A stretch of 41,674 nt of DNA from Clostridia bacterium. Its GTDB lineage: Bacteria > Bacillota > Clostridia > UBA1381 > UBA9506. The stretch covers positions 1-41,674 of the forward strand of contig JAFQAZ010000022.1 of assembly GCA_017416855.1 (NCBI GenBank), given 5' to 3'. The notes beneath the pieces are model-generated. The model worked only from the letters and a program-made list of their open reading frames with translations. It did no database searches and was not told where the DNA came from. This document shows, in pieces, positions 34,347-41,674 of the stretch (position 1 is its first letter; every line of letters starts with the position of its first letter). Both the position numbers and the translations under genes were made by a program.

Positions 34347-35324
34347 ATGAGCGACAAGCGTCCTGAGTCTATGGCTCGCATCACCACAAAAGAATTAGCT
34401 GATCAATTTATCGCCGAACAGGTTGCAGAGGTTCAAAAACAGGTTGGTGACAAAAAAGTATTACTGGCTTTATCCGGCGGTGTGGACAGTTCTGTTGTAG
34501 CCGCTTTATTAATCAAAGCTATCGGTAAACAGTTAATCTGTGTCCATGTGAACCACGGTTTAATGCGCAAAGGCGAGAGTGAAGATGTTATTAAAATCTT
34601 CCGCGATGGTTTAGATGCAAATCTGATTTATGTTGATGCAACCGACAGATTTTTAAGCAAGTTAGACGGTGTCGCCGATCCCGAGACAAAACGCAAAATC
34701 ATTGGTGGCGAATTCATTGTTGTGTTTGACGAAGAAGCAAGAAAACTCACCGATGTTGACTTTCTGGCACAGGGTACTATTTATCCCGACATCATCGAAA
34801 GTAAAGGTGTTAAAGCTCACCACAATGTTGGTGGTCTGCCGGAAGATATGCAATTTGAACTGGTTGAACCCATTAAACTGTTATATAAAGACGAAGTAAG
34901 AGTGGTTGGCAAGGCTTTAGGCCTCCCTGCTAATATGGTTGACCGTCAACCCTTCCCCGGTCCCGGTTTAGGCGTGCGTTGCTTAGGTGCTATCACGCGC
35001 GACAGATTAGAAGCGCTCCGTGAAGCCGATGCTATTTTAAGAGAAGAGTTCGACATTGCAGGTCTCTCCCAGCATGTTTGGCAGTACTTCATCGCCGTGC
35101 CCGACTTTAAGAGCGTTGGTGTGAAAGATGACAAACGCTATGAAGGTTGGCCGGCCATCATCAGAGCGGTGAATACCACTGACGCTATGACTGCTACCAT
35201 TGAAGAAATTCCTTACAGCGTACTTCACAAAATTACTGACCGTATCACCCACGAAGTCGACGGCATCAACCGCGTACTCTACGACTTAACCCCGAAGCCC
35301 ATCGGCACTATTGAGTGGGAATAA
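34347..35324 (+). CDS. guaA: GMP synthase ATP-PPase subunit (stand-alone)
   Basis: A 325-residue protein equal to the C-terminal two thirds of bacterial GuaA. The PP-loop is LALSGGVDSS (about 41-50), and the C-terminal dimerisation domain has QPFPGPGLGVRCLG and ends KPIGTIEWE. It amidates XMP to GMP. The N-terminal glutamine amidotransferase domain (about 190 residues, with a catalytic Cys) is absent, and the 148 nt upstream do not encode it. This resembles the two-subunit archaeal form (GuaAb). ATG at 34347 is 9 nt after GGGAGG. The gene starts an operon with the next two. Confidence 0.93.
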   Translation: MSDKRPESMARITTKELADQFIAEQVAEVQKQVGDKKVLLALSGGVDSSVVAALLIKAIGKQLICVHVNHGLMRKGESEDVIKIFRDGLDANLIYVDATDRFLSKLDGVADPETKRKIIGGEFIVVFDEEARKLTDVDFLAQGTIYPDIIESKGVKAHHNVGGLPEDMQFELVEPIKLLYKDEVRVVGKALGLPANMVDRQPFPGPGLGVRCLGAITRDRLEALREADAILREEFDIAGLSQHVWQYFIAVPDFKSVGVKDDKRYEGWPAIIRAVNTTDAMTATIEEIPYSVLHKITDRITHEVDGINRVLYDLTPKPIGTIEWE

Positions 35325-35340
35325 ACAAGGAGAATCAGTT

Positions 35341-36447
35341 ATGGATTATTCTCGTCTTGACCCATTGATTTCCATCAGTGGCGAAAAAATTGAAACTGTC
35401 AGCGATTGGGAAACCTTCCGCCGCGAAGAAATTATGGTTTTGCTGTCTAATTTCATCTACGGTGTCCGTCCCATGGAAAAACCGGACGATATGACTTTTA
35501 CCGTAGATAAAATTCAGGAAAATTATATGGGCTTCCCCATTGTAAGAAAAGATATTACCATCTCTTTTTTAGGCTTTTCAATGGAATTTCAGTTATTCCT
35601 GCCCCAGGCAACTTATAAAAAGAAGCCTGTGCCGGTATTTTTACATGTGTTGAATGAAACCAGTATGTTAAAATATGACCCCATCAACACACCGGATAAC
35701 ACCTTCCTTCCCATTGCAGAAATCACAAAAAGAGGCTATGGTTGCGCGGTGATGTCCACCTTAAACGTTTCCCCGGACTGGACCCACAGACCGGAATTTA
35801 AAAAAGGCGTTTTCCGTGCTGTTCAGCCAGATGTATCCCGCCGTGATAATCGTTCCTGGGCCACCATTTCCGGTTGGGCATATGGTGCTTCTCGTGTGAT
35901 GGACTATTTAGAAACCGATGGTGATGTTGAACATACTAAAGTTGCTATCGTTGGCCACTCCCGCGCTGGCAAAACCGCTTTGTGGGGTGCCGCAACCGAT
36001 GAACGGTTTGCGCTTTCCATTTCCAACGATTCCGGCTGCAGCGGTGCCGCTTACACAAGAGGTATCACAGAAGGCCGTGAACACATTAAAGATATTAACA
36101 TTTCTAACTGGTTCTGCGGCAACTATCATAATTTTGACGACCGTGAGGAAATGCTCCCCTGTGATCAGCATATGCTGCTGGCTGCCATTGCGCCTCGGCC
36201 TCTTTATGTTAAGAGTAATGTTGAAGATGTATGGGCGGGCCCCGACGAAGAGCTTCTCTCCTGCCGTCTGGCCTCCCCCGTTTATGAGCTGTACGGCTTA
36301 AAAGGTGTTGTGGCAGATGAAAAAATTGAAATCAACAAGCCATATCACGAAGGTACCATTGCATATCACCGTGCCCCCGGTGACCATAATTTAGACGCAA
36401 ACGACTGGTCTATGTTTATGGACTTCGCTGATAAATATTTAAAATAA
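35341..36447 (+). CDS. CE15-like alpha/beta-hydrolase (carbohydrate esterase)
   Basis: A 368-residue cytosolic hydrolase without a signal peptide. The nucleophile elbow GHSRAGKTALWGAATDERF matches the glucuronoyl-esterase/acetyl-xylan-esterase type family (CE15-like), and HRAPGDHNLDANDW supplies a likely catalytic His. ATG follows AAGGAG, 16 nt after guaA. The lack of a secretion signal suggests action on imported oligosaccharides or another small ester. Its place between two purine genes is unexplained. Confidence 0.8.
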   Translation: MDYSRLDPLISISGEKIETVSDWETFRREEIMVLLSNFIYGVRPMEKPDDMTFTVDKIQENYMGFPIVRKDITISFLGFSMEFQLFLPQATYKKKPVPVFLHVLNETSMLKYDPINTPDNTFLPIAEITKRGYGCAVMSTLNVSPDWTHRPEFKKGVFRAVQPDVSRRDNRSWATISGWAYGASRVMDYLETDGDVEHTKVAIVGHSRAGKTALWGAATDERFALSISNDSGCSGAAYTRGITEGREHIKDINISNWFCGNYHNFDDREEMLPCDQHMLLAAIAPRPLYVKSNVEDVWAGPDEELLSCRLASPVYELYGLKGVVADEKIEINKPYHEGTIAYHRAPGDHNLDANDWSMFMDFADKYLK

Positions 36448-36487
36448 TGTTTATAAACACACTAATATATAAAAGGAGTGCTTACAC

Positions 36488-37177
36488 ATGAAAACCTTGT
36501 ACACCGGAAAAACCAAAGACGTCCTTTTGGACGAAGAAAAAAACATCGTCAGCCTGTTGTTTAAAGACAGTGCAACAGGTGAAAACGGCGTATTCGACCC
36601 TGGCTCTAACACCGTTGGCGGCAGCGTTGAAGGCAAGGGCAAAATTGGCCTTGCCATTTCTAAATATTTCTTCGAATTAATGGAAAAGAATGGCATCCCC
36701 ACTCACTATATCAACGCCAATGTAGAACAGGGTTTAATGCAGGTTCGCAACCTGACCGTTCCCAAGCTTGAGTTTGTTCTGCGTTACTTTACTGCCGGTA
36801 GCATGTGCCGTCGTTTCACTTTAGAAGAAGGCATTGTGTTCAACCCTCCTTATGCTGAAGTTACGTTAAAAGACGACATTCAGGGCGATCCCTTAATCAG
36901 CGAACGTCTTTGCATCATGAAAGGTCTCTTAAAAGAAGGTCAGTATGACGAAGCATTAGACATTCTCCACCGTGTTGGTGAAGTGCTGAAAAAAGAGCTG
37001 GCTCCTATGGGTCTCACCTTAATCGACTTCAAAATTGAAATTGGTTACGATGAAACCGGCAAAATGTTTGTTGCAGATGAAATCACACCGGACATTTGGC
37101 GTGTTCGTGATGAAAACGGCAGCATCCCCAATCAGATTGACTGCGCTAAAATGCTTTTGGCTAAAATGGGCTTGTAA
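36488..37177 (+). CDS. purC: SAICAR synthase
   Basis: A 229-residue ATP-dependent ligase joining CAIR with aspartate in purine biosynthesis. The N-terminal YTGKTKDVLL with an ATP-site lysine, a central FVLRYFTAGSMCRRF region and the late DEITPDIWRVRDENG (metal/substrate site) fit PurC, and the length is normal. The classic SGKxR and EVV(R) segments are somewhat divergent. It is 40 nt after the esterase and ends at a terminator. Confidence 0.88.
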   Translation: MKTLYTGKTKDVLLDEEKNIVSLLFKDSATGENGVFDPGSNTVGGSVEGKGKIGLAISKYFFELMEKNGIPTHYINANVEQGLMQVRNLTVPKLEFVLRYFTAGSMCRRFTLEEGIVFNPPYAEVTLKDDIQGDPLISERLCIMKGLLKEGQYDEALDILHRVGEVLKKELAPMGLTLIDFKIEIGYDETGKMFVADEITPDIWRVRDENGSIPNQIDCAKMLLAKMGL

Positions 37178-37187
37178 TAAAAATAAC

Positions 37188-37216
37188 AAAAGGCAGCAGG
37201 ATTCCTGTTGCCTTTT
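37188..37216 (+). terminator. Terminator after purC
   Basis: A 13-bp stem (37188-37200 with 37204-37216, one G-T pair, core GGCAGCAGG) with a 3-nt loop, ending in TTTTATTG. Confidence 0.9.
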
Positions 37217-37241
37217 ATTGTATAAACATGCCTGTATAAAC

Positions 37242-37270
37242 TTGAAAACACTTCGCATTTGTGTTATAAT
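37242..37270 (+). promoter_or_regulatory. Promoter of the glycosyltransferase operon
   Basis: TTGAAA (37242-37247), 17-nt spacer, TATAAT (37265-37270), only about 20 nt before the start codon. Confidence 0.8.
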
Positions 37271-37289
37271 ATACAAAAGGTGATTATAT

Positions 37290-38033
37290 ATGCTGATTTC
37301 TGTCATTATCCCTATGTACAATGAAGAAGCATTAATTGAACAAACCATTAATCGCTTACTGTCATTGCATGTTGAGGATTGTAATTTTGAATTGATTTTT
37401 TCTGACGACGGCAGTCAGGATCGTTGTGCCGAAACCGTAAAAAAAGCAGCGTTGCTTCATGAAAACATCTCTCTGATTGAAAACAACATCAACCGCGGCA
37501 AAGGCGCTGCCATCAGAGAAGGTGTTTTAATCGCAAAGGGCGACATCATTTTGTATACCGATTGCGACCTGGCCTACGGGACTGAGCAGCTGGAAAACAT
37601 GGTTAAAGAAATGCTGACCACAGGTTCTGATATCGTAATCGGTTCCCGCAACATTCATCCAAACGGTCACGATGAGGTTTCTTTTTTGCGGAAACTGACC
37701 TCAAAACTGTATACAAAAATGATTGCTCTGTATACAAAATGTGGCGTGTCAGATTCACAAACCGGTTTAAAATGCTTTAAAGGCTCCATCGCCAAGGATA
37801 TTTTTTCTCATTGCATTGTCAACCGTTTTGCCTTTGATCTGGAAGTTTTGTTGTTGGCAAAACAATTCGGTTACTCTATCAGCGAATTCCCCGTTTGTGT
37901 CGTACATAGCGACGAAGAATTGAACAGAAACAGTAAAGTGCATTTAATTTTCGATGTCATCCGCATGATGAAAGATGTTATAAGGATCAAAAAAAGAATT
38001 AAAACAATAGAAAGGGTAGAGAAAAATGAGTAA
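37290..38033 (+). CDS. Family 2 glycosyltransferase (dolichyl-P-mannose synthase-like)
   Basis: A 247-residue GT-A enzyme. VIIPMYNEEALIEQTI, FSDDGSQDRC and the DXD-type metal site YTDCDLAYG (about 90-98) are followed by SDSQTGLKCFKG, a segment typical of polyprenyl-phosphate glycosyltransferases. There are no C-terminal transmembrane helices; it ends in a basic helix. It would transfer a sugar from a nucleotide sugar to a lipid carrier. It overlaps the next gene by 8 nt. Confidence 0.85.
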   Translation: MLISVIIPMYNEEALIEQTINRLLSLHVEDCNFELIFSDDGSQDRCAETVKKAALLHENISLIENNINRGKGAAIREGVLIAKGDIILYTDCDLAYGTEQLENMVKEMLTTGSDIVIGSRNIHPNGHDEVSFLRKLTSKLYTKMIALYTKCGVSDSQTGLKCFKGSIAKDIFSHCIVNRFAFDLEVLLLAKQFGYSISEFPVCVVHSDEELNRNSKVHLIFDVIRMMKDVIRIKKRIKTIERVEKNE

Positions 38034-39528
38034 ATTACAGTTCGGTTGGGCTGAAATTAGCATTACGCCTGACAAAAAAGTTTCCTTAGCCGGCCAGTTT
38101 GCCGAAAGAATTTCTGAATATGTTGAAAAACCGTTAACCGCAACTGCTATGGCTGTTTCTTCTGATGATGAACAGATGATTCTGGTTAGTTGCGACCTGG
38201 TTTCCACCTCTGCTAATCTGGTTGACGCAGTACGTGCTGAATTGAAGGATAACGATTTGGGTATCGACCCTGATAAAGTGGTTTTAAGTGCTATTCACAC
38301 TCATACCGGTCCTGCCTACACCCGTACAAGACGTTCTAAATCAAAAGCTTCTCACAAAAGTGCATTACTTCAGTTGCTGCCCCCGGATAAAAAGTATGTT
38401 GAAAAAGCAAACATTTCCAACAACCCGGATATTATTCAGGGCGATGAAATGCTTAAATTTTTAGTAGAACGCATTGTAAACGTCACAAAAGAATCATGGG
38501 CAAACAGAAAAACAGGTTCCTTCTCCAATGCTTTTGGTCGTGCTCCCGTTGGTATGTGCCGCAGAGCCAGCTACACAGACGGCAGTGCTCAAATGTGGGG
38601 CGAAACCAATATGGCCGTGTTTGATGCTGTTGAGGGTGGTAGCGACACCGGCATTGAGTTGATGTATGTATTCGGTGAAAATAATGAACTCACCGGTATT
38701 GTGGCAAACCTTGCCTGCCCTGCTCAGTGCGTACAACACAGACTGTTCGTTTCTCCTGACTTCTGGGGCGAAACTAAAATGCTTTTAAGAAAACGCTTTG
38801 GCGATAATATTTTCCTGCTGGCACTCTGTAGTGCAGCCGGCGACCAGTGCCCTGTTGACATCGTTCGTTGGGTTGAGCCGGAAAGTGATGTAAACGACCC
38901 CAACATTGAACGTAAGTACCCCTTAAAGCGTAAGGCTGACCCCTCCATGTTTGACTTAGACGGTATGCGTCTCACCGGTAGAAGAATCGCCAATGAAATC
39001 ATTGCAGTATATGAAGATGGTTTGGATGCTCCTCAGGAAGATGCTGAACTGATCCATCACGTACATCATATGAAGCTCCCCATCCGCAAGGCAACCTTAG
39101 CCGATAAACTCGCTGCCGAAAAGGCTATCGCCGATTACCTTGATAAAAAAGTAGGCGATATTGACTATAACGATGTTGCCAAACTGCAGATTTATACCGG
39201 TACTTTAGTTCGTATGGAAGTGCAGAACGTGCAGAACGTGCTGGATACCGAAGTACATATTATGCGTTTAGGCACCATTGCCATTGCTACCAACCCCTTC
39301 GAGCTGTTCTTAGACTTCGGTAACCAAATCAAAGCAAGAAGCCATGCTGAACAGACCTTCTTAATTCAGCTTTGCTGCGGTTCTGAAGGCTATCTGCCCA
39401 CCAAAAAGGCAGAAGATGGTGGCCATTACAGTGCCTTCATTTCCAGTGGTCAGGTTGGCCACATTGGTGGTGACCAACTGGTTCGTGAAACTTTAGAGGA
39501 TATTAACAACGAGTTGTTCCCCCTCTAA
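38026..39528 (+). CDS. Neutral ceramidase N-domain-like protein
   Basis: A 500-residue protein with the neutral/alkaline non-lysosomal ceramidase N-terminal fold. FGWAEISITPDKKVSLAGQF opens it, and SAIHTHTGPAYT holds zinc-type histidines. No signal peptide is seen, unlike classical secreted ceramidases. Similar bacterial proteins are often of unknown function, so ceramide hydrolysis should not be assumed. Translation is coupled to the glycosyltransferase by an 8-nt overlap, suggesting shared work on a lipid or glycoconjugate (inference). Confidence 0.8.
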   Translation: MSKLQFGWAEISITPDKKVSLAGQFAERISEYVEKPLTATAMAVSSDDEQMILVSCDLVSTSANLVDAVRAELKDNDLGIDPDKVVLSAIHTHTGPAYTRTRRSKSKASHKSALLQLLPPDKKYVEKANISNNPDIIQGDEMLKFLVERIVNVTKESWANRKTGSFSNAFGRAPVGMCRRASYTDGSAQMWGETNMAVFDAVEGGSDTGIELMYVFGENNELTGIVANLACPAQCVQHRLFVSPDFWGETKMLLRKRFGDNIFLLALCSAAGDQCPVDIVRWVEPESDVNDPNIERKYPLKRKADPSMFDLDGMRLTGRRIANEIIAVYEDGLDAPQEDAELIHHVHHMKLPIRKATLADKLAAEKAIADYLDKKVGDIDYNDVAKLQIYTGTLVRMEVQNVQNVLDTEVHIMRLGTIAIATNPFELFLDFGNQIKARSHAEQTFLIQLCCGSEGYLPTKKAEDGGHYSAFISSGQVGHIGGDQLVRETLEDINNELFPL

Positions 39529-39534
39529 AAGATC

Positions 39535-39619
39535 TGTAGAAAAAGGCGCAGAACGCACAAAGTGCAAATTATTAGAGTATATTGATAGTAGACATTCTCC
39601 ATAAGGCGAATGTCTACTT
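39535..39619. repeat. 85-nt structured repeat, copy 1
   Basis: Direct repeat with copy 2 at an offset of 189 nt; 82 of 85 positions are identical. It contains a hairpin GCAC-AAA-GTGC (39555-39565) and an 11-bp hairpin AGTAGACATTC/GAATGTCTACT with a 10-nt loop, followed by T-rich sequence, so on the plus strand it can end the ceramidase-like transcript. Confidence 0.9.
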
Positions 39620-39718
39620 CTTTATTTCTTTGTGTTTTGAATAAACTTCGCCACTCGCAGTACCCCTGTACAGCTTCGGACTCAGTTTACCCAATCTGCA
39701 CTCTTTTTCGTCCAGCTC
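39614..39718 (-). pseudogene. Possible coding remnant between repeat copies
   Basis: On the minus strand the spacer between the repeats reads open for 34 codons, with protein-like composition (ELDEKECRLGKLSPKLY and onward, ending EIKK). It has no start codon or ribosome site and is preceded directly by a stop. Its TAG stop lies inside repeat copy 1. It could be the 3' scrap of a gene carried with the repeat, or chance. Confidence 0.3.
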
Positions 39719-39723
39719 TCAAA

Positions 39724-39808
39724 TGTAGAAAAAGGCGCAGAACACACAAAGTGTAAATTATTAGATTATATTGATAGTAGACATTCTCCATAAGGCGAAT
39801 GTCTACTT
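39724..39808. repeat. 85-nt structured repeat, copy 2
   Basis: Same element as at 39535. The first hairpin is ACAC-AAA-GTGT (39744-39754): both bases of the closing pair changed together relative to copy 1 (G-C to A-T). The third difference is G39577 to T39766. The 11-bp hairpin is unchanged and followed by TTTTTATTTT. It ends 17 nt before the next promoter. Confidence 0.9.
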
Positions 39809-39824
39809 TTTATTTTCAGAGTCA

Positions 39825-39853
39825 TTGTCAAATCTATTAAAATGTGGTAAAAT
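39825..39853 (+). promoter_or_regulatory. Promoter of the EamA transporter gene
   Basis: TTGTCA (39825-39830), 17-nt spacer, TAAAAT (39848-39853). Confidence 0.75.
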
Positions 39854-39884
39854 AGTGGTATCTTGTCAAAATAGGAGAAAAAAC

Positions 39885-40802
39885 ATGGAAAAATCAAACA
39901 AACTCTACACCACAACCTGGTTTATTACATTGGGCGCTCTTCTTTGCTGTGCCCTTTGGGGTAGCGCTACCCCCTTTATTCAATTGGGATATAAGCTTAT
40001 GCTGTCCCCGGAAAAAGACGTCCCCTCCACTATGTTATTTGCCGGAACACGGTTTACCATGGCCGGTATCATCACTGTTATCATTTACAGTATCGGCAGA
40101 AGAAAATTTCTCCTGCCTAAAAAAGGAAACTGGGGCAAAATTGCCATTGTCAGCTGTTTTCAGACGGTGGTACAGTACATATTCTTTTACGTTGGTCTGG
40201 CCAACACCTCCGGTGTGAAAGGCACTATTGCCAGCAGTTCCAGTTCCTTTTTCGCAATGCTGATCGCCTGTCTTTTGTTCCGTCAGGAAAAACTAACCTT
40301 CAAAAAGATTTTCGCTTGCATTTTGGGGTTTGGCGGCATTATTTTAGTCAATTTAAACGGACTTGATTTTAACATGAACTTTATGGGCGATGCCTTTGTC
40401 ATCTTTTCTGCCATTGCCTCTGCCGCCTCTTCCGTTTTAATGAAAAGCTATTCTAAAGACGAAGACCCAGTTGTTATCAGCGGTTATCAGTTCATTATGG
40501 GCGGTCTTGTGATGATGGCCATCGGCCTCCTATTCGGCGGTTCTATTCATGTAACAAGTCTGCAGGCTGTTGGCGTATTGATTTACCTTGCCTTCCTTTC
40601 TGCCATCGCCTATGCCGTTTGGGGCATCCTGCTGAAGCATAACCCCGTTTCCAAGGTAACCATTTTCAGTTTCACCATTCCGGTATTTGGTGTTATCCTC
40701 TCGGTTTTGATGCTGGGAGATACCATAAACCCCATGAATCTTCTGATTACCTTACTGTTGGTATGCAGCGGTATTATTTTGCTGAATCATAAAAAAGCAT
40801 AA
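39885..40802 (+). CDS. DMT superfamily (EamA) permease
   Basis: A 305-residue membrane protein with about ten transmembrane helices in two EamA repeats (about 12-150 and 165-302). ALWGSATPFIQLGY opens the first repeat, and AVWGILLKHNPVSKVTIFSFTIPVFGVILS is in the second. ATG at 39885 follows AGGAGAA; an earlier in-frame extension overlaps repeat copy 2 and is rejected. Substrates of this family range over amino acids, metabolites and drugs and cannot be assigned. Confidence 0.9.
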   Translation: MEKSNKLYTTTWFITLGALLCCALWGSATPFIQLGYKLMLSPEKDVPSTMLFAGTRFTMAGIITVIIYSIGRRKFLLPKKGNWGKIAIVSCFQTVVQYIFFYVGLANTSGVKGTIASSSSSFFAMLIACLLFRQEKLTFKKIFACILGFGGIILVNLNGLDFNMNFMGDAFVIFSAIASAASSVLMKSYSKDEDPVVISGYQFIMGGLVMMAIGLLFGGSIHVTSLQAVGVLIYLAFLSAIAYAVWGILLKHNPVSKVTIFSFTIPVFGVILSVLMLGDTINPMNLLITLLLVCSGIILLNHKKA

Positions 40803-40843
40803 ACCAAAAACAATAAAAATTACAACATATAGAGTTGTATTTA

Positions 40844-40887
40844 AAAAGAGTTTGTAGCAGAATATTTATTTTGCTACAAACTCTTTT
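40844..40887. terminator. Bidirectional terminator between permease and AraC genes
   Basis: A perfect 16-bp stem (40844-40859 with 40872-40887, core GAGTTTGTAGCA) with a 12-nt loop and A/T runs on both flanks, between convergent genes. Confidence 0.9.
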
Positions 40888-40971
40888 ATTATATATGGAG
40901 TTAGGATTATCCTAAATTTTCAGAAGATAATATATAATTAATTTTCCTGCCCATTACAACACCGTCATAAA

Positions 40972-41674
40972 TCATATATGGGAGGACCTGTACTCAGTCG
41001 GAGAAATTCCGGTATGTTTTTTAAAGCAATGGCTAAAGCTGTAAATATCACAAAATCCACATTGCAGAGCAATCTCTGATATTTTTTTTGACATGTTTAA
41101 TAATAAAATTTCCGCTTTACTTATACGAAGTTTCTGCAAATAAGCATACGGGGTTTGATTATATACTTCAAAAAAAACTCGTCTGAAATGTTTTTCGCTC
41201 ATATATACTTTATCTGCCAGTTCACTTATTTTTAGTTCCGGGGAATTGTAGTGCCTGTTCAAATATTGAATTCCGGCCTCTATCTGTTGCATTTTTGCAT
41301 ATTTTACAACATCAATATTATGCTCATTGTATAAATACCCTATTATTTGCATAATAAGACCATTGCATATTGCAATGTATCCCGGAGTTTTCAAAATATA
41401 ATGGTTCAATGCATCTTTAAATAACTGCTCATACTTATAAATGAACCCTTGCGAGCAAAGAATTTTAAACGGCAATGTTTTCGCCGACAAATGATCTCCT
41501 TTATCAAATGAAAAGTTAACAGCAATATATGAAACCTCGTCACATAAATACGCCGAGCTTTTGTCTGATGATCCTCTTGCTATATATCCTACCTGTCCTG
41601 TTTCTATGACTTCTCTTATATCTCCCTTTTCATATAACAATGCTCCTTTTGTAACAAAAAAAATACTTTCATGG
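40972..41674 (-). CDS. AraC-family regulator, N-terminus outside window
   Basis: At least 234 residues are visible and the 5' end runs off the window. Codons upstream of the TTG at 41640 stay in frame and look like the AraC cupin start (ESIFFVTKGALLYEKGD), so that TTG is not the start. The ligand-binding beta-barrel portion is followed by two C-terminal HTH motifs (ISELADKVYMSEKHFRRVF; ISEIALQCGFCDIYSFSHCF). The signature CGFCDIYSFSHCFKKHTGISPTEYR is clear. The regulated genes probably lie beyond the window edge. Confidence 0.88.
   Translation of the reverse strand, partial: HESIFFVTKGALLYEKGDIREVIETGQVGYIARGSSDKSSAYLCDEVSYIAVNFSFDKGDHLSAKTLPFKILCSQGFIYKYEQLFKDALNHYILKTPGYIAICNGLIMQIIGYLYNEHNIDVVKYAKMQQIEAGIQYLNRHYNSPELKISELADKVYMSEKHFRRVFFEVYNQTPYAYLQKLRISKAEILLLNMSKKISEIALQCGFCDIYSFSHCFKKHTGISPTEYRSSHI

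Noticed and set aside
39535-39808. CRISPR array
   Set aside because: Only two 85-nt copies with a 104-nt spacer and no cas genes; repeat and spacer lengths are wrong for CRISPR.
41638-41640. TTG at 41640 as start of the AraC regulator
   Set aside because: The frame continues upstream to the window edge with family-like sequence, so the gene is truncated by the window and not started here.

Overview
The window reads as a chromosomal segment of an anaerobic, spore-forming Clostridia member (Bacillota), most like the uncultured Oscillospirales-type gut lineages. Evidence: a Phe T-box ahead of pheST, Firmicutes-type TTGACA-N17-TATAAT promoters with AGGAGG ribosome sites, spore genes (gpr, spmA, spmB, a BofC-like protein, a D,D-carboxypeptidase), an [FeFe]-hydrogenase maturase (hydE) and a cdaA-cdaR c-di-AMP locus. 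No CRISPR array, rRNA, insertion sequence or intact prophage is visible.

Layout. 1-455: a tRNA-Glu gene on the minus strand and a hairpin-rich dispersed repeat. 456-7761, plus strand: sugar acetyltransferase, T-box-pheS-pheT, aroC, spmA-spmB, flavin reductase. 7773-11384, minus strand: rpmG-secE-nusG-rplK-rplA, then rplJ-rplL from its own promoter and L10-type leader; rpoBC does not follow. 11518-23083, plus strand: topB, a structured leader with a 23-codon ORF ahead of mgtE, a membrane zinc peptidase, a sugar-nucleotidyltransferase, an unknown membrane-anchored protein, a heterodimeric ABC exporter, a D,D-carboxypeptidase and a BofC-like protein. 23148-28145: a secreted stalk-domain protein with an ECF-type promoter, gpr, and a pdxK-mnmA-hydE operon. 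28198-31230: a large perfect palindrome in the pdxK/prfA divergent promoter region, then prfA-cdaA-cdaR. 31231-33044: an accessory regulatory island with two divergent XRE regulators, four GTTGC-N5-GCAAC type sites and two small unknown genes. 33122-41674: nagA, a stand-alone GMP synthase ATP-PPase subunit with a CE15-like esterase and purC, a glycosyltransferase with a ceramidase-like protein, a duplicated 85-nt structured repeat, an EamA transporter and an AraC regulator cut by the window edge.

Most gene content is core housekeeping. The parts least explained by known families are: (1) the mgtE leader, with a short ORF and six mutually competing helix arms; (2) the phage-like but prophage-free XRE/XRE switch, whose S24 repressor lacks the catalytic serine; (3) the 85-nt repeat whose two copies differ by a compensated base pair; and (4) the 22-bp perfect palindrome holding a -10 box on each strand. 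All functional statements come from reading the sequence; no database search was run.
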